A DNA stretch of 23,821 nt from Clostridia bacterium (GCA_017432405.1 JAFRJF010000031.1:1-23821), one strand, 5' to 3'. Shown: positions 1 through 8,217, counted from the first letter of the stretch. The notes: generated by a model not told the origin, from the sequence alone. Translations and numbers: made by a program.

Positions 1-29
1 AACACTCACAATGTCTTCTTCTCATCGCT

Positions 30-250
30 TTCCCTCCTTGAATCGACGGTCGATTCAGCCTTTGAGGTATGGGCTTCCCCCAACGATCAGTTGAGGTCGC
101 TCTGCTCCTTTAAGTAAAATCTCTTTTGTCGTTTACTATAAGTGGGTGAAGAGCCCGAGACTGAATCTGACTAATGATTCCCGAGTTGCACCACGAACTG
201 TCTGTTCGCAAGAAGCGAGAAAAGGACGTACAGTAAAATAATACTGAGAG
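30..250 (+). ncRNA. Candidate IS110 bridge RNA region
   Basis: In IS110-group elements the long non-coding left end encodes a structured bridge RNA that pairs with donor and target DNA. Here the left flank contains a near-perfect palindrome at 39-57 (8 bp around a CGG triloop), a small hairpin at 81-93 (CAAC/GTTG), a hairpin at 113-137 (AGTAAA/TTTACT), and a longer-range pairing of GGGCT (71-75) with AGCCC (152-156). That layout of nested stems and internal loops is compatible with a bridge RNA. No covariance model was run and the exact ends are unknown, so this is an inference from position and hand-found stems. Confidence 0.4.
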
Positions 251-286
251 GGAATCATGCCGTATATTAAGACATGGAGGGACCCC

Positions 287-1534
287 ATGGAAAAGATATA
301 CGACAAGTGCTGTGGTATCGATGTACATAAGAAGCTGATCGTAGCATGCTTGCGAAGTGGCCGTAAGAATGAGATACGGGAGTTTGGCACATCAACGAAG
401 GAAATACTGAGTCTGACGGACTGGCTAACGGATAAGGGCTGCGAGATGATCGCGATGGAGAGCACGGGGTCTTATTGGAAGCCGATATACAACATCATAG
501 AGAGTTGCGGCTTGCAGGCGATCATAGTCAATGCTCAACACATGAAGGCCGTACCAGGTAGGAAGACGGATGTCAAGGATGCGGAGTGGATAGCAGACTT
601 GCTGCAACATGGGTTGCTGAAAGCGAGCTATATACCGGATAAGGCACAGCGAGAGCTGCGCGAACTGGTGTGTTACCGTAAAAGCCTGATAGAGGACGAA
701 GCACGAGAGTTGAACCGATTGCAGAAGATGCTGGAGGGCGGGAACATTAAGCTGTCTGGGACAGTATCGGACATCAACGGAAAAAGCTCTCGCAATATGC
801 TGGAAGTCATACTTTCAGGAGAAGTGCTTGACCTGAAGAAGCTGGAATCGATGGTATCGGAGAAGAAGGTATCCAAGCGGTTAAAAGCGTCCAAGCAGAA
901 GATTGTCGACGACATGGACGGGGTATTAACAGCATTGCAACGTAAGATGATTCGGGAGCTGCTCAAACACATTGATGAGCTTGAGAGGCATATCAAGAAT
1001 CTAAGCGACGACATTGACCGCTTCATGGATTCAGGAGAAAAAGCAGCGGTAAAAGCCATAGAAGAAGTACCGGGAATTGGCAAGGTAAGCGCCGAGGCTA
1101 TTATTTCCGTGATAGGGACAGACATGAGCCGCTTTCCAACGGACAAGCATATTTCCAAATGGGCGGGTTTGTGTCCGGGGAATAACGAGAGCGCCAAGAA
1201 GCGGAACTCTGGTAGAACGACCAAAGGCAACAAGACGTTGAAAACAACGCTTGTCCTCTGCGCCCATGCTGCTGTCAGGGTCAAAGAAAGCTACTTTGCA
1301 GCTCAGTTTGCCAGAATCAGTGTTCATCGCGGGAAGAAGCGCGCTTATGTTGCAGTAGCCCATTCCATGTTGATCGCAATCTACCATATGCTAAGATATG
1401 GTGCGACTTTTATGGATTTGGGTTCTGAATACTACAATACTTTCAATCGGGAACGAAAAGCGGAGGGCTGTCTAAAAAAGCTCAAACAGTTGGGCTATGC
1501 TGCAAATATTGCCACTATTGCCGATTTAGCTTAA
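287..1534 (+). CDS. IS110-family transposase (DEDD recombinase)
   Basis: A 415-residue transposase that moves the surrounding element, thought to act with an element-encoded bridge RNA. The N-terminal RuvC-like DEDD domain shows D12 (GIDVHKK), E58 (AMESTGSYW), and D95 and D98 (KTDVKDAEW). The C-terminal Tnp domain begins near residue 255 (EEVPGIGKVSAEAI) and contains the conserved NSGR segment with candidate nucleophile S308. A helical, coiled-coil-like linker spans about 120-250. The ATG at 287 is chosen over an in-frame ATG at 257 because GGAGGG at 276-281 is correctly spaced and the family typically starts just before the GIDVHK motif. The length is normal for the family and no disruption is visible, so it may be active. 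Confidence 0.93.
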   Translation: MEKIYDKCCGIDVHKKLIVACLRSGRKNEIREFGTSTKEILSLTDWLTDKGCEMIAMESTGSYWKPIYNIIESCGLQAIIVNAQHMKAVPGRKTDVKDAEWIADLLQHGLLKASYIPDKAQRELRELVCYRKSLIEDEARELNRLQKMLEGGNIKLSGTVSDINGKSSRNMLEVILSGEVLDLKKLESMVSEKKVSKRLKASKQKIVDDMDGVLTALQRKMIRELLKHIDELERHIKNLSDDIDRFMDSGEKAAVKAIEEVPGIGKVSAEAIISVIGTDMSRFPTDKHISKWAGLCPGNNESAKKRNSGRTTKGNKTLKTTLVLCAHAAVRVKESYFAAQFARISVHRGKKRAYVAVAHSMLIAIYHMLRYGATFMDLGSEYYNTFNRERKAEGCLKKLKQLGYAANIATIADLA

Positions 1535-1607
1535 CTCATATCCCTCTCTGGTTTTGCCTTAGGTGGACTTTTTGCGCCTTTCGTCCCCGGTTAGTTAGTG
1601 GTTTCAC

Positions 1608-2072
1608 AGTAATACCTATCCCTTCGGCAATCGCATCTACAAGGCGGAGGTCACCGGCCGGCAGATACTGGATGCGCTGGAGTGGGGCGCGCGAATGGTG
1701 CCCGAGGAGAGCGGCGGCTTCCTGTACGCATCGGGGATGACCTATGAGATCCGCACCGACATTCCAAGCGGCTGCAAGAAGGACGGGAACGGCCTGTTCA
1801 CGGGCGTGGAGGGGGAATACCGGGTCAGGAACGTCATGATCGGGGTCGAACCGCTGGCGCTGGGTCGGGTGTACACCCTCGCGACCCAGGATTTTACCCT
1901 GCTCAACCACGGAGACGGCCAGACCGCCTTCGATGGGGCGAAGACGGTCTGGCAGGCCGACGTGCCGGATTATGGCGTGGTGGCCGCCTATCTTCTGGAA
2001 GACCTGAACGGCATCGTGGGCGACGCCTATGCGAACCCCTATGGACAGGGTCGCATCGTGGCTGTCGACTGA
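1608..2072 (+). pseudogene. 5'-nucleotidase C-terminal domain, 5' end missing
   Basis: The frame ending at the TGA of 2070-2072 encodes most of a 5'-nucleotidase C-terminal substrate-binding domain. Recognisable segments are NTYPFGNRIYKAEVTGRQIL at its start and later TLATQDFTLLNHGDGQTAF, which resemble the strand and nucleoside-binding loop of UshA-like enzymes. Reading back in frame, similarity runs to about 1608 and a stop occurs at 1596-1598, inside probable IS110 right-end sequence. The metallophosphoesterase domain and the first strands of this domain are absent. Intact relatives are secreted or surface enzymes that hydrolyse nucleotides. The remnant is most simply explained by IS110 insertion with the 5' half lying outside the window. 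An internal ATG at 1695 exists, but a product from it would lack the active site. Confidence 0.8.
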
Positions 2073-2223
2073 TCGGCGCAGCCAGCGGAGGGATAAACGG
2101 CCCCGGAATCGTTTGGATTTGTTTATAGGCGGTTCACAGCCGGTTCATAATTGGATGGTAGTATATAACCATCAGCAAGGCGCTGTTTAAAATATAATAA
2201 ATGAATATCCCTCCTCCTGAATC
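2073..2223. other. Intergenic stretch, no gene recognised
   Basis: Together with the terminator, promoter and leader that follow, this makes about 309 bases between the nucleotidase remnant and the channel gene. Only minor structure was seen: a direct CGGTTCA repeat near 2130-2146 and a weak inverted repeat GATGGT (2154-2159)/ACCATC (2168-2173) around an AT-rich loop. The part at 2151-2210 is AT-rich. No convincing ORF, riboswitch or RNA gene was identified. Confidence 0.5.
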
Positions 2224-2260
2224 CCCCGGCTGGCACGCGAGACCAGCCGGGGCTTTCCTT
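2224..2260 (+). terminator. Rho-independent terminator
   Basis: A perfect 10-bp stem, CCCCGGCTGG (2224-2233) with CCAGCCGGGG (2243-2252), surrounds a 9-nt loop and is followed by the pyrimidine tract CTTTCCTTT. It lies downstream of the nucleotidase remnant and upstream of a new promoter, as expected for a transcription-unit boundary. Confidence 0.8.
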
Positions 2261-2279
2261 TGCGGGACTGTCCACATGC

Positions 2280-2309
2280 TTGACAAGACAGTGAAGGGAT
2301 GGCTATAAT
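2280..2309 (+). promoter_or_regulatory. Consensus sigma-A promoter of the MscS-type gene
   Basis: TTGACA at 2280-2285 and TATAAT at 2304-2309 match both hexamers exactly, with an 18-bp spacer. Transcription would begin near 2316, giving a leader of about 65 nt before the chosen ATG at 2382. It is the best promoter match in the window and implies strong basal expression. Confidence 0.85.
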
Positions 2310-2381
2310 GCTGTTGTGGCGCTCGCGGGCCGGCCGCGGCTATGGGCGTCATCCGAAACAGGCGATGGTGGTGAACGGGTG

Positions 2382-5282
2382 ATGAAGCATCCGGTGATCA
2401 AGCTGATTGGGGCGTTGGTACTGCTGTGCGCGCTTCTCTTTGCATACTATCAGGCGATCAATTCGCGCATCGAGTCGGGGACCCTGAAATCCTTTGAAAA
2501 ATCAAACGAGGACAAGCTGGACTCGATCATCGAGGCGATGGAGAGCCTTGCCACGGAGAAGGCCAATAAAATGAGCGCCCTCTCCGCCCAGATGTGCGCT
2601 ACCGCGAAGCTGGAGGCCGCCCTGCTGAAGCGGTCGGCGGAATACCGGAAGCACGCGCCACGGGAAAACGAGATGACGGTCTGGGTGCGCAACGGCCGCG
2701 TGATCTATCCCGCCGGCAGCGCCGTCCGCCTGGCGGAATACGGTGACCTGTTTGGGGACGGGGCCCGGGTCACCTCCGGCACGCTCAGTGGCGTGGATGG
2801 CGCCGAGGCGCTGAAGGCCATCCTCTGCGCCATCCCCCTGGAGGACGGCGCGTATTATGTGCATTGGGTGGATGAAGGGGACGATGCGAGCCTGTTCACG
2901 GCGTACAGCGACGAACAGGCGCAGCTGCTGTCCTCCGTTGAAATCGCCCACGGCGGCTTCTTCCTGGATATCGTCGATCAGGGGCAGGGCCTGGAATTCG
3001 GGTATAAATCCTTTCTCTTTGACGGCTATGAGACCCCGGAGGCCCTGGGCATCACCCGCCAGTTCCTCGAGGACAGGCCGAAAACCCTGGAGATCGGCGG
3101 CGAGCAATACCATTGCGCCTTCCGCGCCATCCGGGAAGGGGAGGAGACCGGCGTTTATCTTGCGCAATTCGCCGCTACCGCCGACCAGATGCAAAATCAG
3201 GCGATCCTCATCACCGCGCTGGCCGGGATCATACTGCTCGCGGTCACGGCCTGGCATCTGGCGACGCAGCGCCTGGTGGTCGACAAGATCCTGACCAAGC
3301 CGATGCAGCGCCGCTACAAGCCGTCCAAGATGCGTTGGATGGCCCTGGTGCTGGGCGGTATAGGCATCGCGGCCATCTTTGTTGCGGGCTGCGTGGTCCG
3401 TACCATGAGCGATTTTTACGGGCGCTACCTGGAAAGCTGTGTTTCATCGTTTACACTCGAGCAGCGCCTGGAGAAAAACGACGGCATCCGGGCTTCGGAG
3501 GCGCGCATGCGCGTTGAGTGGCAGCTCGACTGCGCCCGCCGCCTGGCCGGGGCCATCGAGCTGGACTCCGCCCTGGCCGACGGGGATACCCTTTCGGAAT
3601 GCAACGACGCGATCGGAGCCATGTACCTGATGCTGTTCGACGGGGACGGCAACGAACGCGCATGCAGCGCCCGTTATACCGGCTTCGCGTTGGGCACGGA
3701 CCCGGAGGATTCGACCACCGATTTCAGGCGGCTGCTGCTGGGGGTGCCCCAGCTGGCTCACGATCCGGCGGTGGACGAGCGCACCGGCGTGAATACCCGC
3801 ATGGTCGGCGTCAGCTGCCAAATGGACGATCCGAAAGGACTAACTGCGCGTCGCGGGCGGTTCGGCGCCCTCATACTCGCCTTCGAGCCGGACGAGACGG
3901 ATGAGGCCGCAGAAATCAACAGCACCATCTATTCGATGACGAAGCCGGGCTGGCTCACGCTCGTGTTCGACAGGGAGAGCAAGACCGTCCTCTATTCAAG
4001 CGAGGCGGATATCATAGGCCTCGGGGCCGAAGCCCTCGGCATCCCGGCGGACAGCATCCGGGACAGCTACATGGACGCCTTCTATCTGATGGGCGAGCGC
4101 TCCTACGGGTTCTCCAGCGAAACGGGCGACCGGGTATACTACTACATCTGCAACACAAGGGGATTGCTGCGGCGCACGCTGCGCTACGCCTGCCTGGTCG
4201 CCGCCGGGTTTGCGGCCATGTACCTGATACTGTCTGTCTACCTGCTGCTGGGCTATACCAACAAGTGGTACGCCTACTATTCGGTCATCGGCTCTGAATT
4301 TGATACCCGAGGCTCGCAGACGGTGATGGCAGACGGAAAGGTCAAGCGCAGCATCGATCCCTCCCGCCGCTGGGCGTTCAGCTTCACGAACTGGAGCAAC
4401 CTGCTGCCGGAGCAGACCGCAGAGAGCGTGTTCAGCCTGGGCCTTGGCCTGTGCATGCTCTGGGGCATCTATGATGTGCTGGTCAACCGGTTCACCTCCA
4501 ATGGCATTCTCGCGTTCATCATCAGCGGGGTTTGGAACCGCGGCTTCAACCTGTTCGCCATCGTGTCGATCCTGCTCCTTGCCCTCGTTTTCGCCTTTGG
4601 GCTGATGGTCATGAAGGTGGTGCTGAAGCTGACCTCGATGGCGCTGGACACCAAGGGGGAGACGATCTGCCGCCTCTGCTACAACCTGCTGCAATACGCG
4701 GCGGTGCTGCTGCTGCTGTTTTACGCCTTCGAGTTCTTCGGCATCGACGTGCGTGCGCTGCTGGCGCCGCTGGCCCTGGTTTCGCTGGCGCTGTCCATTG
4801 GCTCGAGGGAGCTGGTGCAGGACATCCTCGCGGGCATCACCATCGTGTTCGAGGGCGAATACCAGGTGGGCGACGTCATCGACGTTGGCGGCTATCGCGG
4901 CAAGGTGGTGGAGATCGGCGTGCGCACCACGAAGCTGCTGGGCCGTGGCGACAACATCAAGATCATCAGCAACCGGGACGTGCGCAACGTGTTGAACATG
5001 AGCCGCATGAATTCCTGGATCGACATGGAATTTACGCTCTCCAATACATTCCCGCTGCATAAAATCGAGGAGATCATGAACCGGGAGCTGCCCGGGATGG
5101 GCCGTTCGATCCCCGACATCATCAGCGGCCCGACCTACAAGGGCATCGTCTCGATGAACGGCAACAGGGTGACGATCGCCGTCACCTGCGAATGCAACGA
5201 GGAGGTCAGCTTCCGCGTGCAGCGCGAGCTCTACGCGAAGTTCCACGAGATGTTTGAACGTGAAAGCCTTCCGCTGGCGTGA
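2382..5282 (+). CDS. Large MscS-family channel with two extracytoplasmic domains
   Basis: A 966-residue membrane protein whose C-terminal part is a small-conductance mechanosensitive channel domain, normally opening under membrane tension to release solutes. TM1 is about residues 5-24, followed by a roughly 250-residue probably external domain. TM2 (275-293) and TM3 (319-339) come next, then a second external domain (340-595), TM4 (597-620) and further helices near 680, 722-747 and 772-815. The pore helix runs into the MscS beta domain (GEYQVGDVIDVGGYRGKVVE, about 823-842) and an alpha-beta C-terminus. The ATG at 2382 is preferred because an in-frame ATG at 2316 coincides with the predicted transcription start and adds 22 unlikely residues. 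A small MscS protein has about 290 residues, so most of this one is extra sensory-looking sequence. The external domains resemble Cache/PAS-type folds only in size and placement. Confidence 0.85.
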   Translation: MKHPVIKLIGALVLLCALLFAYYQAINSRIESGTLKSFEKSNEDKLDSIIEAMESLATEKANKMSALSAQMCATAKLEAALLKRSAEYRKHAPRENEMTVWVRNGRVIYPAGSAVRLAEYGDLFGDGARVTSGTLSGVDGAEALKAILCAIPLEDGAYYVHWVDEGDDASLFTAYSDEQAQLLSSVEIAHGGFFLDIVDQGQGLEFGYKSFLFDGYETPEALGITRQFLEDRPKTLEIGGEQYHCAFRAIREGEETGVYLAQFAATADQMQNQAILITALAGIILLAVTAWHLATQRLVVDKILTKPMQRRYKPSKMRWMALVLGGIGIAAIFVAGCVVRTMSDFYGRYLESCVSSFTLEQRLEKNDGIRASEARMRVEWQLDCARRLAGAIELDSALADGDTLSECNDAIGAMYLMLFDGDGNERACSARYTGFALGTDPEDSTTDFRRLLLGVPQLAHDPAVDERTGVNTRMVGVSCQMDDPKGLTARRGRFGALILAFEPDETDEAAEINSTIYSMTKPGWLTLVFDRESKTVLYSSEADIIGLGAEALGIPADSIRDSYMDAFYLMGERSYGFSSETGDRVYYYICNTRGLLRRTLRYACLVAAGFAAMYLILSVYLLLGYTNKWYAYYSVIGSEFDTRGSQTVMADGKVKRSIDPSRRWAFSFTNWSNLLPEQTAESVFSLGLGLCMLWGIYDVLVNRFTSNGILAFIISGVWNRGFNLFAIVSILLLALVFAFGLMVMKVVLKLTSMALDTKGETICRLCYNLLQYAAVLLLLFYAFEFFGIDVRALLAPLALVSLALSIGSRELVQDILAGITIVFEGEYQVGDVIDVGGYRGKVVEIGVRTTKLLGRGDNIKIISNRDVRNVLNMSRMNSWIDMEFTLSNTFPLHKIEEIMNRELPGMGRSIPDIISGPTYKGIVSMNGNRVTIAVTCECNEEVSFRVQRELYAKFHEMFERESLPLA

Positions 5283-5288
5283 TGGCAG

Positions 5289-5342
5289 AACACACGGGGA
5301 CGGGCCTTTTGTGTCAACGCAAAAGGACCGTCCCCGTGTGTT
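5289..5342. repeat. Long palindrome, REP-like or bidirectional terminator
   Basis: Arms 5289-5311 and 5320-5342 pair over 23 positions with one mismatch (G5304/A5327) around the 8-nt loop TGTCAACG. The plus strand continues into TTTT, so it could terminate the channel gene that stops at 5282. The core CACACGGGGACGG...CCTTTTG is longer than ordinary terminators need. It resembles, from memory, palindromes scattered through Firmicutes genomes and linked to IS200-like REP-associated tyrosine transposases. No such transposase is present in this window. Confidence 0.7.
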
Positions 5343-5456
5343 TTGGGAAAACCGTAGCGGCGTCTATCAGGCGCCACATGGCGGCAGATTGCCCGTGGCG
5401 GCAGGTTGCGATACGAAGTGAGTCCTTTAGGGCCGCCGATACGGCGTTGGCGGTGA

Positions 5457-6785
5457 TTACCGCAGCCGGAACCAGTCCATCGCCAGCTTGCCCGTCAATA
5501 TCAGGGTGATTTCGTGCTCCCCGGCTTCGTTTTGCAGGGGCAGGGTCCGCTCGGCGAAATCCGGCTGATCCGCATCCAGCGCCAACCGGCCGGCTTCCCT
5601 TCCGTCCGCGAGGACCGATACCGCCGCGCCCGCTTCCCCGCGCAGGCAGAGGGTCAGTTCCATGTCCTTGCGCATGCCGTAGACATGGGGATAGAGCGCG
5701 GAGTGGGTGCCGGATTCCTGGGCGATGGCAAAGCCGAGGTGCCTGCCATCCCGCTTCAGCTCGATCTTTTTCAGGGCGGGGGCGTCGATTGCCATGTACC
5801 ACTCCGCCTGGATCTTCTCCCAGTCCGCGCAGTATTGCCCGACGCCGTATTCGCGGATTTCCTCGTCAAACATCAGCGTGCCGTCGTCGCAAACGTGCAG
5901 GTACATCAGCCAGGATTGCCGGTAGGACCAGCTCTCCAGGCCGCAACTCACGGCGTAATACCACTGGCCCTTCCACTCCAGGAACGAGCCGTGGTCGATA
6001 AAGGCCCTGCCGTCTGGATAGTGGGGGATGTCCGCGCCGATGTTGCCCCGGTAGATGTAGGGCCCCAGCCGGTTGTCGGAGGTGGCGTACCGCCCCGCCC
6101 AGTACATATACCAGCGCTCACCGCAGTGAAAGACCTCCGCCTGGTCCGAGCGCAGCACGCCCAGCAGCTCCTCGCGGGTGTTTTCGTCGGGATAGACGGG
6201 CACCTTCCGCGCGCTGCCGGGCACGACCTCGATCATGTTTTCCTTCAGCTGCATGGCCCAGTAATGGTCCGTCCAGTCGCTGCCGAACACGATCCACGCC
6301 CGGGGGTCTCCGTCGTCGGGCAGTATCACGTCGGGGTCGTAGGAGTTGGTGGGCGTGATGCCCTTGGGCAATAGCGGCGTTTTGCCGCGGGCGTCGACGA
6401 AGGGGCCGTCCGGCCTGTCGCTGACCGCCACGCCGGTGGATTCCCCGCCGTGGGAGTAGTACAGGTAGTATTTGCCGTCCCACGGGCTGCGGACGACGTC
6501 ACAGGCCCAGCAGTCCACGGAATCCGGCGGAAGGTACGTGTCCGCCCGCGCCAGCGATTTCTTGCACTGCCAGTGGACCAGGTCCTCGCTGAACAGCACG
6601 TACCAGTCCCGCATGATGAACCTGTCCCTGCCCTCGTCATGGCCCACATAGACGTACATGTTTTCCCGCCCGGTATCCGGGTTGACGAAGATCTTGATGT
6701 GGGGGTCGGGAAACATGTTGTCGGGCGTGCCTGTCGGCTGCAGCGGGTTGCCCCTTCGGCAGGCGATTGAATGATGAAACTCCAT
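5457..6785 (-). CDS. GH43-like five-bladed beta-propeller glycosidase
   Basis: A 442-residue protein likely to hydrolyse arabinosyl, xylosyl or galactosyl linkages of plant polysaccharides. The three acids of clan GH-F are in the expected contexts: general base D27 (FPDPHIKIF), pKa modulator D150 (NSYDPDVIL) and general acid E217 (SDQAEVFH). WACDVVRSPWDGKYYLYYS (about 93-111) is a typical blade motif. The propeller occupies roughly 15-320, with a beta-rich C-terminal module to 442 that may bind carbohydrate. There is no signal peptide, so it probably acts in the cytoplasm on imported oligosaccharides. The ATG at 6785 has GGAGGT at 6794-6799; an upstream in-frame extension to 6851 is basic, unlike the family and lies over the predicted promoter. 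The exact substrate and subfamily cannot be read from sequence. Confidence 0.85.
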   Translation of the reverse strand: MEFHHSIACRRGNPLQPTGTPDNMFPDPHIKIFVNPDTGRENMYVYVGHDEGRDRFIMRDWYVLFSEDLVHWQCKKSLARADTYLPPDSVDCWACDVVRSPWDGKYYLYYSHGGESTGVAVSDRPDGPFVDARGKTPLLPKGITPTNSYDPDVILPDDGDPRAWIVFGSDWTDHYWAMQLKENMIEVVPGSARKVPVYPDENTREELLGVLRSDQAEVFHCGERWYMYWAGRYATSDNRLGPYIYRGNIGADIPHYPDGRAFIDHGSFLEWKGQWYYAVSCGLESWSYRQSWLMYLHVCDDGTLMFDEEIREYGVGQYCADWEKIQAEWYMAIDAPALKKIELKRDGRHLGFAIAQESGTHSALYPHVYGMRKDMELTLCLRGEAGAAVSVLADGREAGRLALDADQPDFAERTLPLQNEAGEHEITLILTGKLAMDWFRLR

Positions 6786-6841
6786 GCGGCTGCACCTCCG
6801 AAATGAATGTCGCCGGGTTGCCCGGATACACTTTTTATAAC

Positions 6842-6870
6842 ATTTTACCATACCCCGTCGGTCCAGGCAA
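6842..6870 (-). promoter_or_regulatory. Promoter of the GH43-like gene
   Basis: On the minus strand TTGCCT (6865-6870) and TAAAAT (6842-6847) are separated by 17 bp. The start would be near 6835, leaving a leader of about 50 nt before the ATG at 6785. Confidence 0.6.
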
Positions 6871-6954
6871 CAGGGGATAGTTGAAGCGCATCAGAGATAT
6901 TTGGAATAGTCCTTTATTTTTTCATGTTCCCGTGGTATTTTCTATCTGTGTAAT

Positions 6955-6960
6955 TATAAT
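6955..6960 (+). promoter_or_regulatory. Possible -10 element for the 7021 ORF
   Basis: A perfect TATAAT at 6955-6960 lies in an AT-rich stretch, but no good -35 hexamer is found 16-18 bp upstream (GTGGTA at 6932-6937 at best). It would start transcription near 6967, about 54 nt before the ATG at 7021. Confidence 0.45.
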
Positions 6961-7020
6961 CAGGCGGGTTTTCGATCAAAAACGGATAGGTTGAATACTG
7001 TCAGAAACGGCGAGGTGTGT

Positions 7021-7272
7021 ATGAAGAGTAAGGCGAAGCGGATGCTGGCGATTATGCTGGCGCTGCTGTTGGCGCTGCCGGCCATGGCTTCGGCGGAAGG
7101 CGACGATGCGCTGGTCATCCCGCCTGAGCTGAACGAGGGCCTGGAGGGACTGGACGGCCCCGCCGGGGATCTGCCGACGGACGCGCTGGCCCTGGAGGGG
7201 ATCGACCTCTCCGGGGATCTGACGGTAGACGGACTTTTGTTTGAAGGGTCAACGGCATCAAGAACATACTGA
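7021..7272 (+). pseudogene. Signal-peptide ORF, probably the 5' remnant of a secreted protein
   Basis: An 83-residue ORF opens with a strong signal peptide: a basic N-terminus (KSKAKR), a long hydrophobic core and likely cleavage after AMASA at about residue 25. An acidic, Leu/Gly/Asp-rich stretch (LVIPPELNEGLEGLDG) follows. The mature part is about 58 residues and has no fold that I recognise; such acidic leaders usually open long surface proteins. It ends in a short unrelated tail (GSTASRTY) and a TGA at 7270-7272. Immediately after, in the same frame, GGDEF-EAL-type sequence begins. The simplest reading is that a secreted-protein gene was cut and joined to a decayed signalling gene near 7247. 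GAGGTG just upstream serves as ribosome binding site. A genuine small secreted protein is an alternative. Confidence 0.5.
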
Positions 7273-8213
7273 CGGAGGGGGGGCGGCATGATCTCCAGCG
7301 TCGGCACCGAGGTGAGCGCGTCCACCGTGTACGCCTGCATGAACTATGCCTACGAGGAATCCCGCAGGCACAAGCACGGCGACCTGGTGGATTTCAACGG
7401 CAGCGTCAACTACGACGGCACGGAGGCGCTGGAGCTGATCGACACCATACGCGAATGCGCCGCCGAGGGCTGCCGGGGCATTGAGCTGGAATACCTGCCG
7501 GTGATCGACGCCCAAACGGGACGCATCAACGGCGCGGAGGCCATCATCTACTGGCGGGACGCCCGGCACGGTCGGGTGGCGCCGGAGGCGTTCATGCCCA
7601 TACTGGAGCGGGATTTCATATTCGAGGAGCTGGGGGATTTCATGCTCGAAAGGGGCCTGTCCGACGGCGTGAGGCTGCTGGAATGTGATCCGGATTTCCT
7701 GCTGTGCCTGGACGTGTACCGCACCCAGCTGGAATCCGGCTACTTCATCGACACGCTGCAGCACTACCTGAGCGCCACGGGCTTTCCACCCCGGCAGCTG
7801 AGCCTCAAGTTCGACAACGGCTGTCGATATATCGGCATGGAGCGCCTGAAGAGCATCATCCAGGCGCTGCACGCCAGGGGCATACTGACGATCATCGAGG
7901 ACTTTGGCAGCGGCAGCGATTCCATCGGCTTCCTGCGCAGCGAGCCTGTGGACGCGGTGAGCATCAACAGCCAGCTCTCCAGGGACATCGAAACGGATCC
8001 CCGGGCGCGCAACACCCTGGATTACCTGACCCGCTTGGCCGCCGAATACGTGAAGCACATCAATGTCAAGGACATATGCAGCCCCGGATGCGGGACATCG
8101 TGCACGGCTTCAGCGTCACCACCCTCCAGGGCGTCGGTTTTTCCGATTCCCTGTCCCTCGACGCGCTGATCCGAAAGTATTACAGTGGCGGCGCGGAGCC
8201 TGCAAAGCGGTAA
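7248..8213 (+). pseudogene. Truncated, frameshifted GGDEF-EAL protein with degenerate EAL domain
   Basis: Sequence from about 7288 reads as the end of a GGDEF domain (ISSVGTEVSASTVYACMNYA) followed by an EAL fold (IELEYLPVIDAQTGRINGAE, then IIEDFGSGSDSIGFL). The front of the GGDEF domain and any sensor region are missing. A further stretch in another frame at 7248-7285 (VNGIKNILTEGG) may be more of it. The frame breaks again near 8085-8088: one base lost in the CCCCGG run moves the true C-terminus (MRDIVHGFSVTTLQGVGFS, ending 8213) out of frame. EAL catalytic positions are eroded: EAL reads EAI, the first D of DDFG is E, the K of IKID is S, and the N and E metal ligands are replaced. It therefore could not hydrolyse c-di-GMP even if expressed. 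An intact paralogue lies at 13646-15919. Confidence 0.75.
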
Positions 8214-8217
8214 GCCG

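Larger units (their letters stand above)
1..1607 (+). mobile_element. IS110-family insertion sequence (ends approximate)
   Basis: The element consists of an intact IS110-type transposase, a long non-coding left flank (1-286) and a short right flank (1535 to about 1607). This whole stretch is clearly poorer in G+C than the rest of the window. The right boundary is placed just before 1608-1611, where the reading frame of a 5'-nucleotidase C-terminal domain resumes. The left boundary was not found: bases 1-256 show no host-like coding sequence, so the element may start before the window. IS110 elements usually lack clear terminal inverted repeats, and none was recognised here. The element appears to have landed in, or to bound, the nucleotidase gene. 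Confidence 0.75.

Noticed and set aside
2316..2381. Upstream ATG extension of the MscS-type protein
   Set aside because: The ATG falls on the predicted transcription start, and the added 22 residues are polar and precede a clean TM1 start.
3996..5246. 416-codon minus-strand open frame opposite the MscS-type gene
   Set aside because: Antisense shadow: composition is dominated by His, Ala, Gln and Asp, and it has no ribosome binding site.
6786..6851. N-terminal extension of the GH43-like protein
   Set aside because: It overlaps the predicted -10 element, lies before a good ribosome binding site and is unlike the family.
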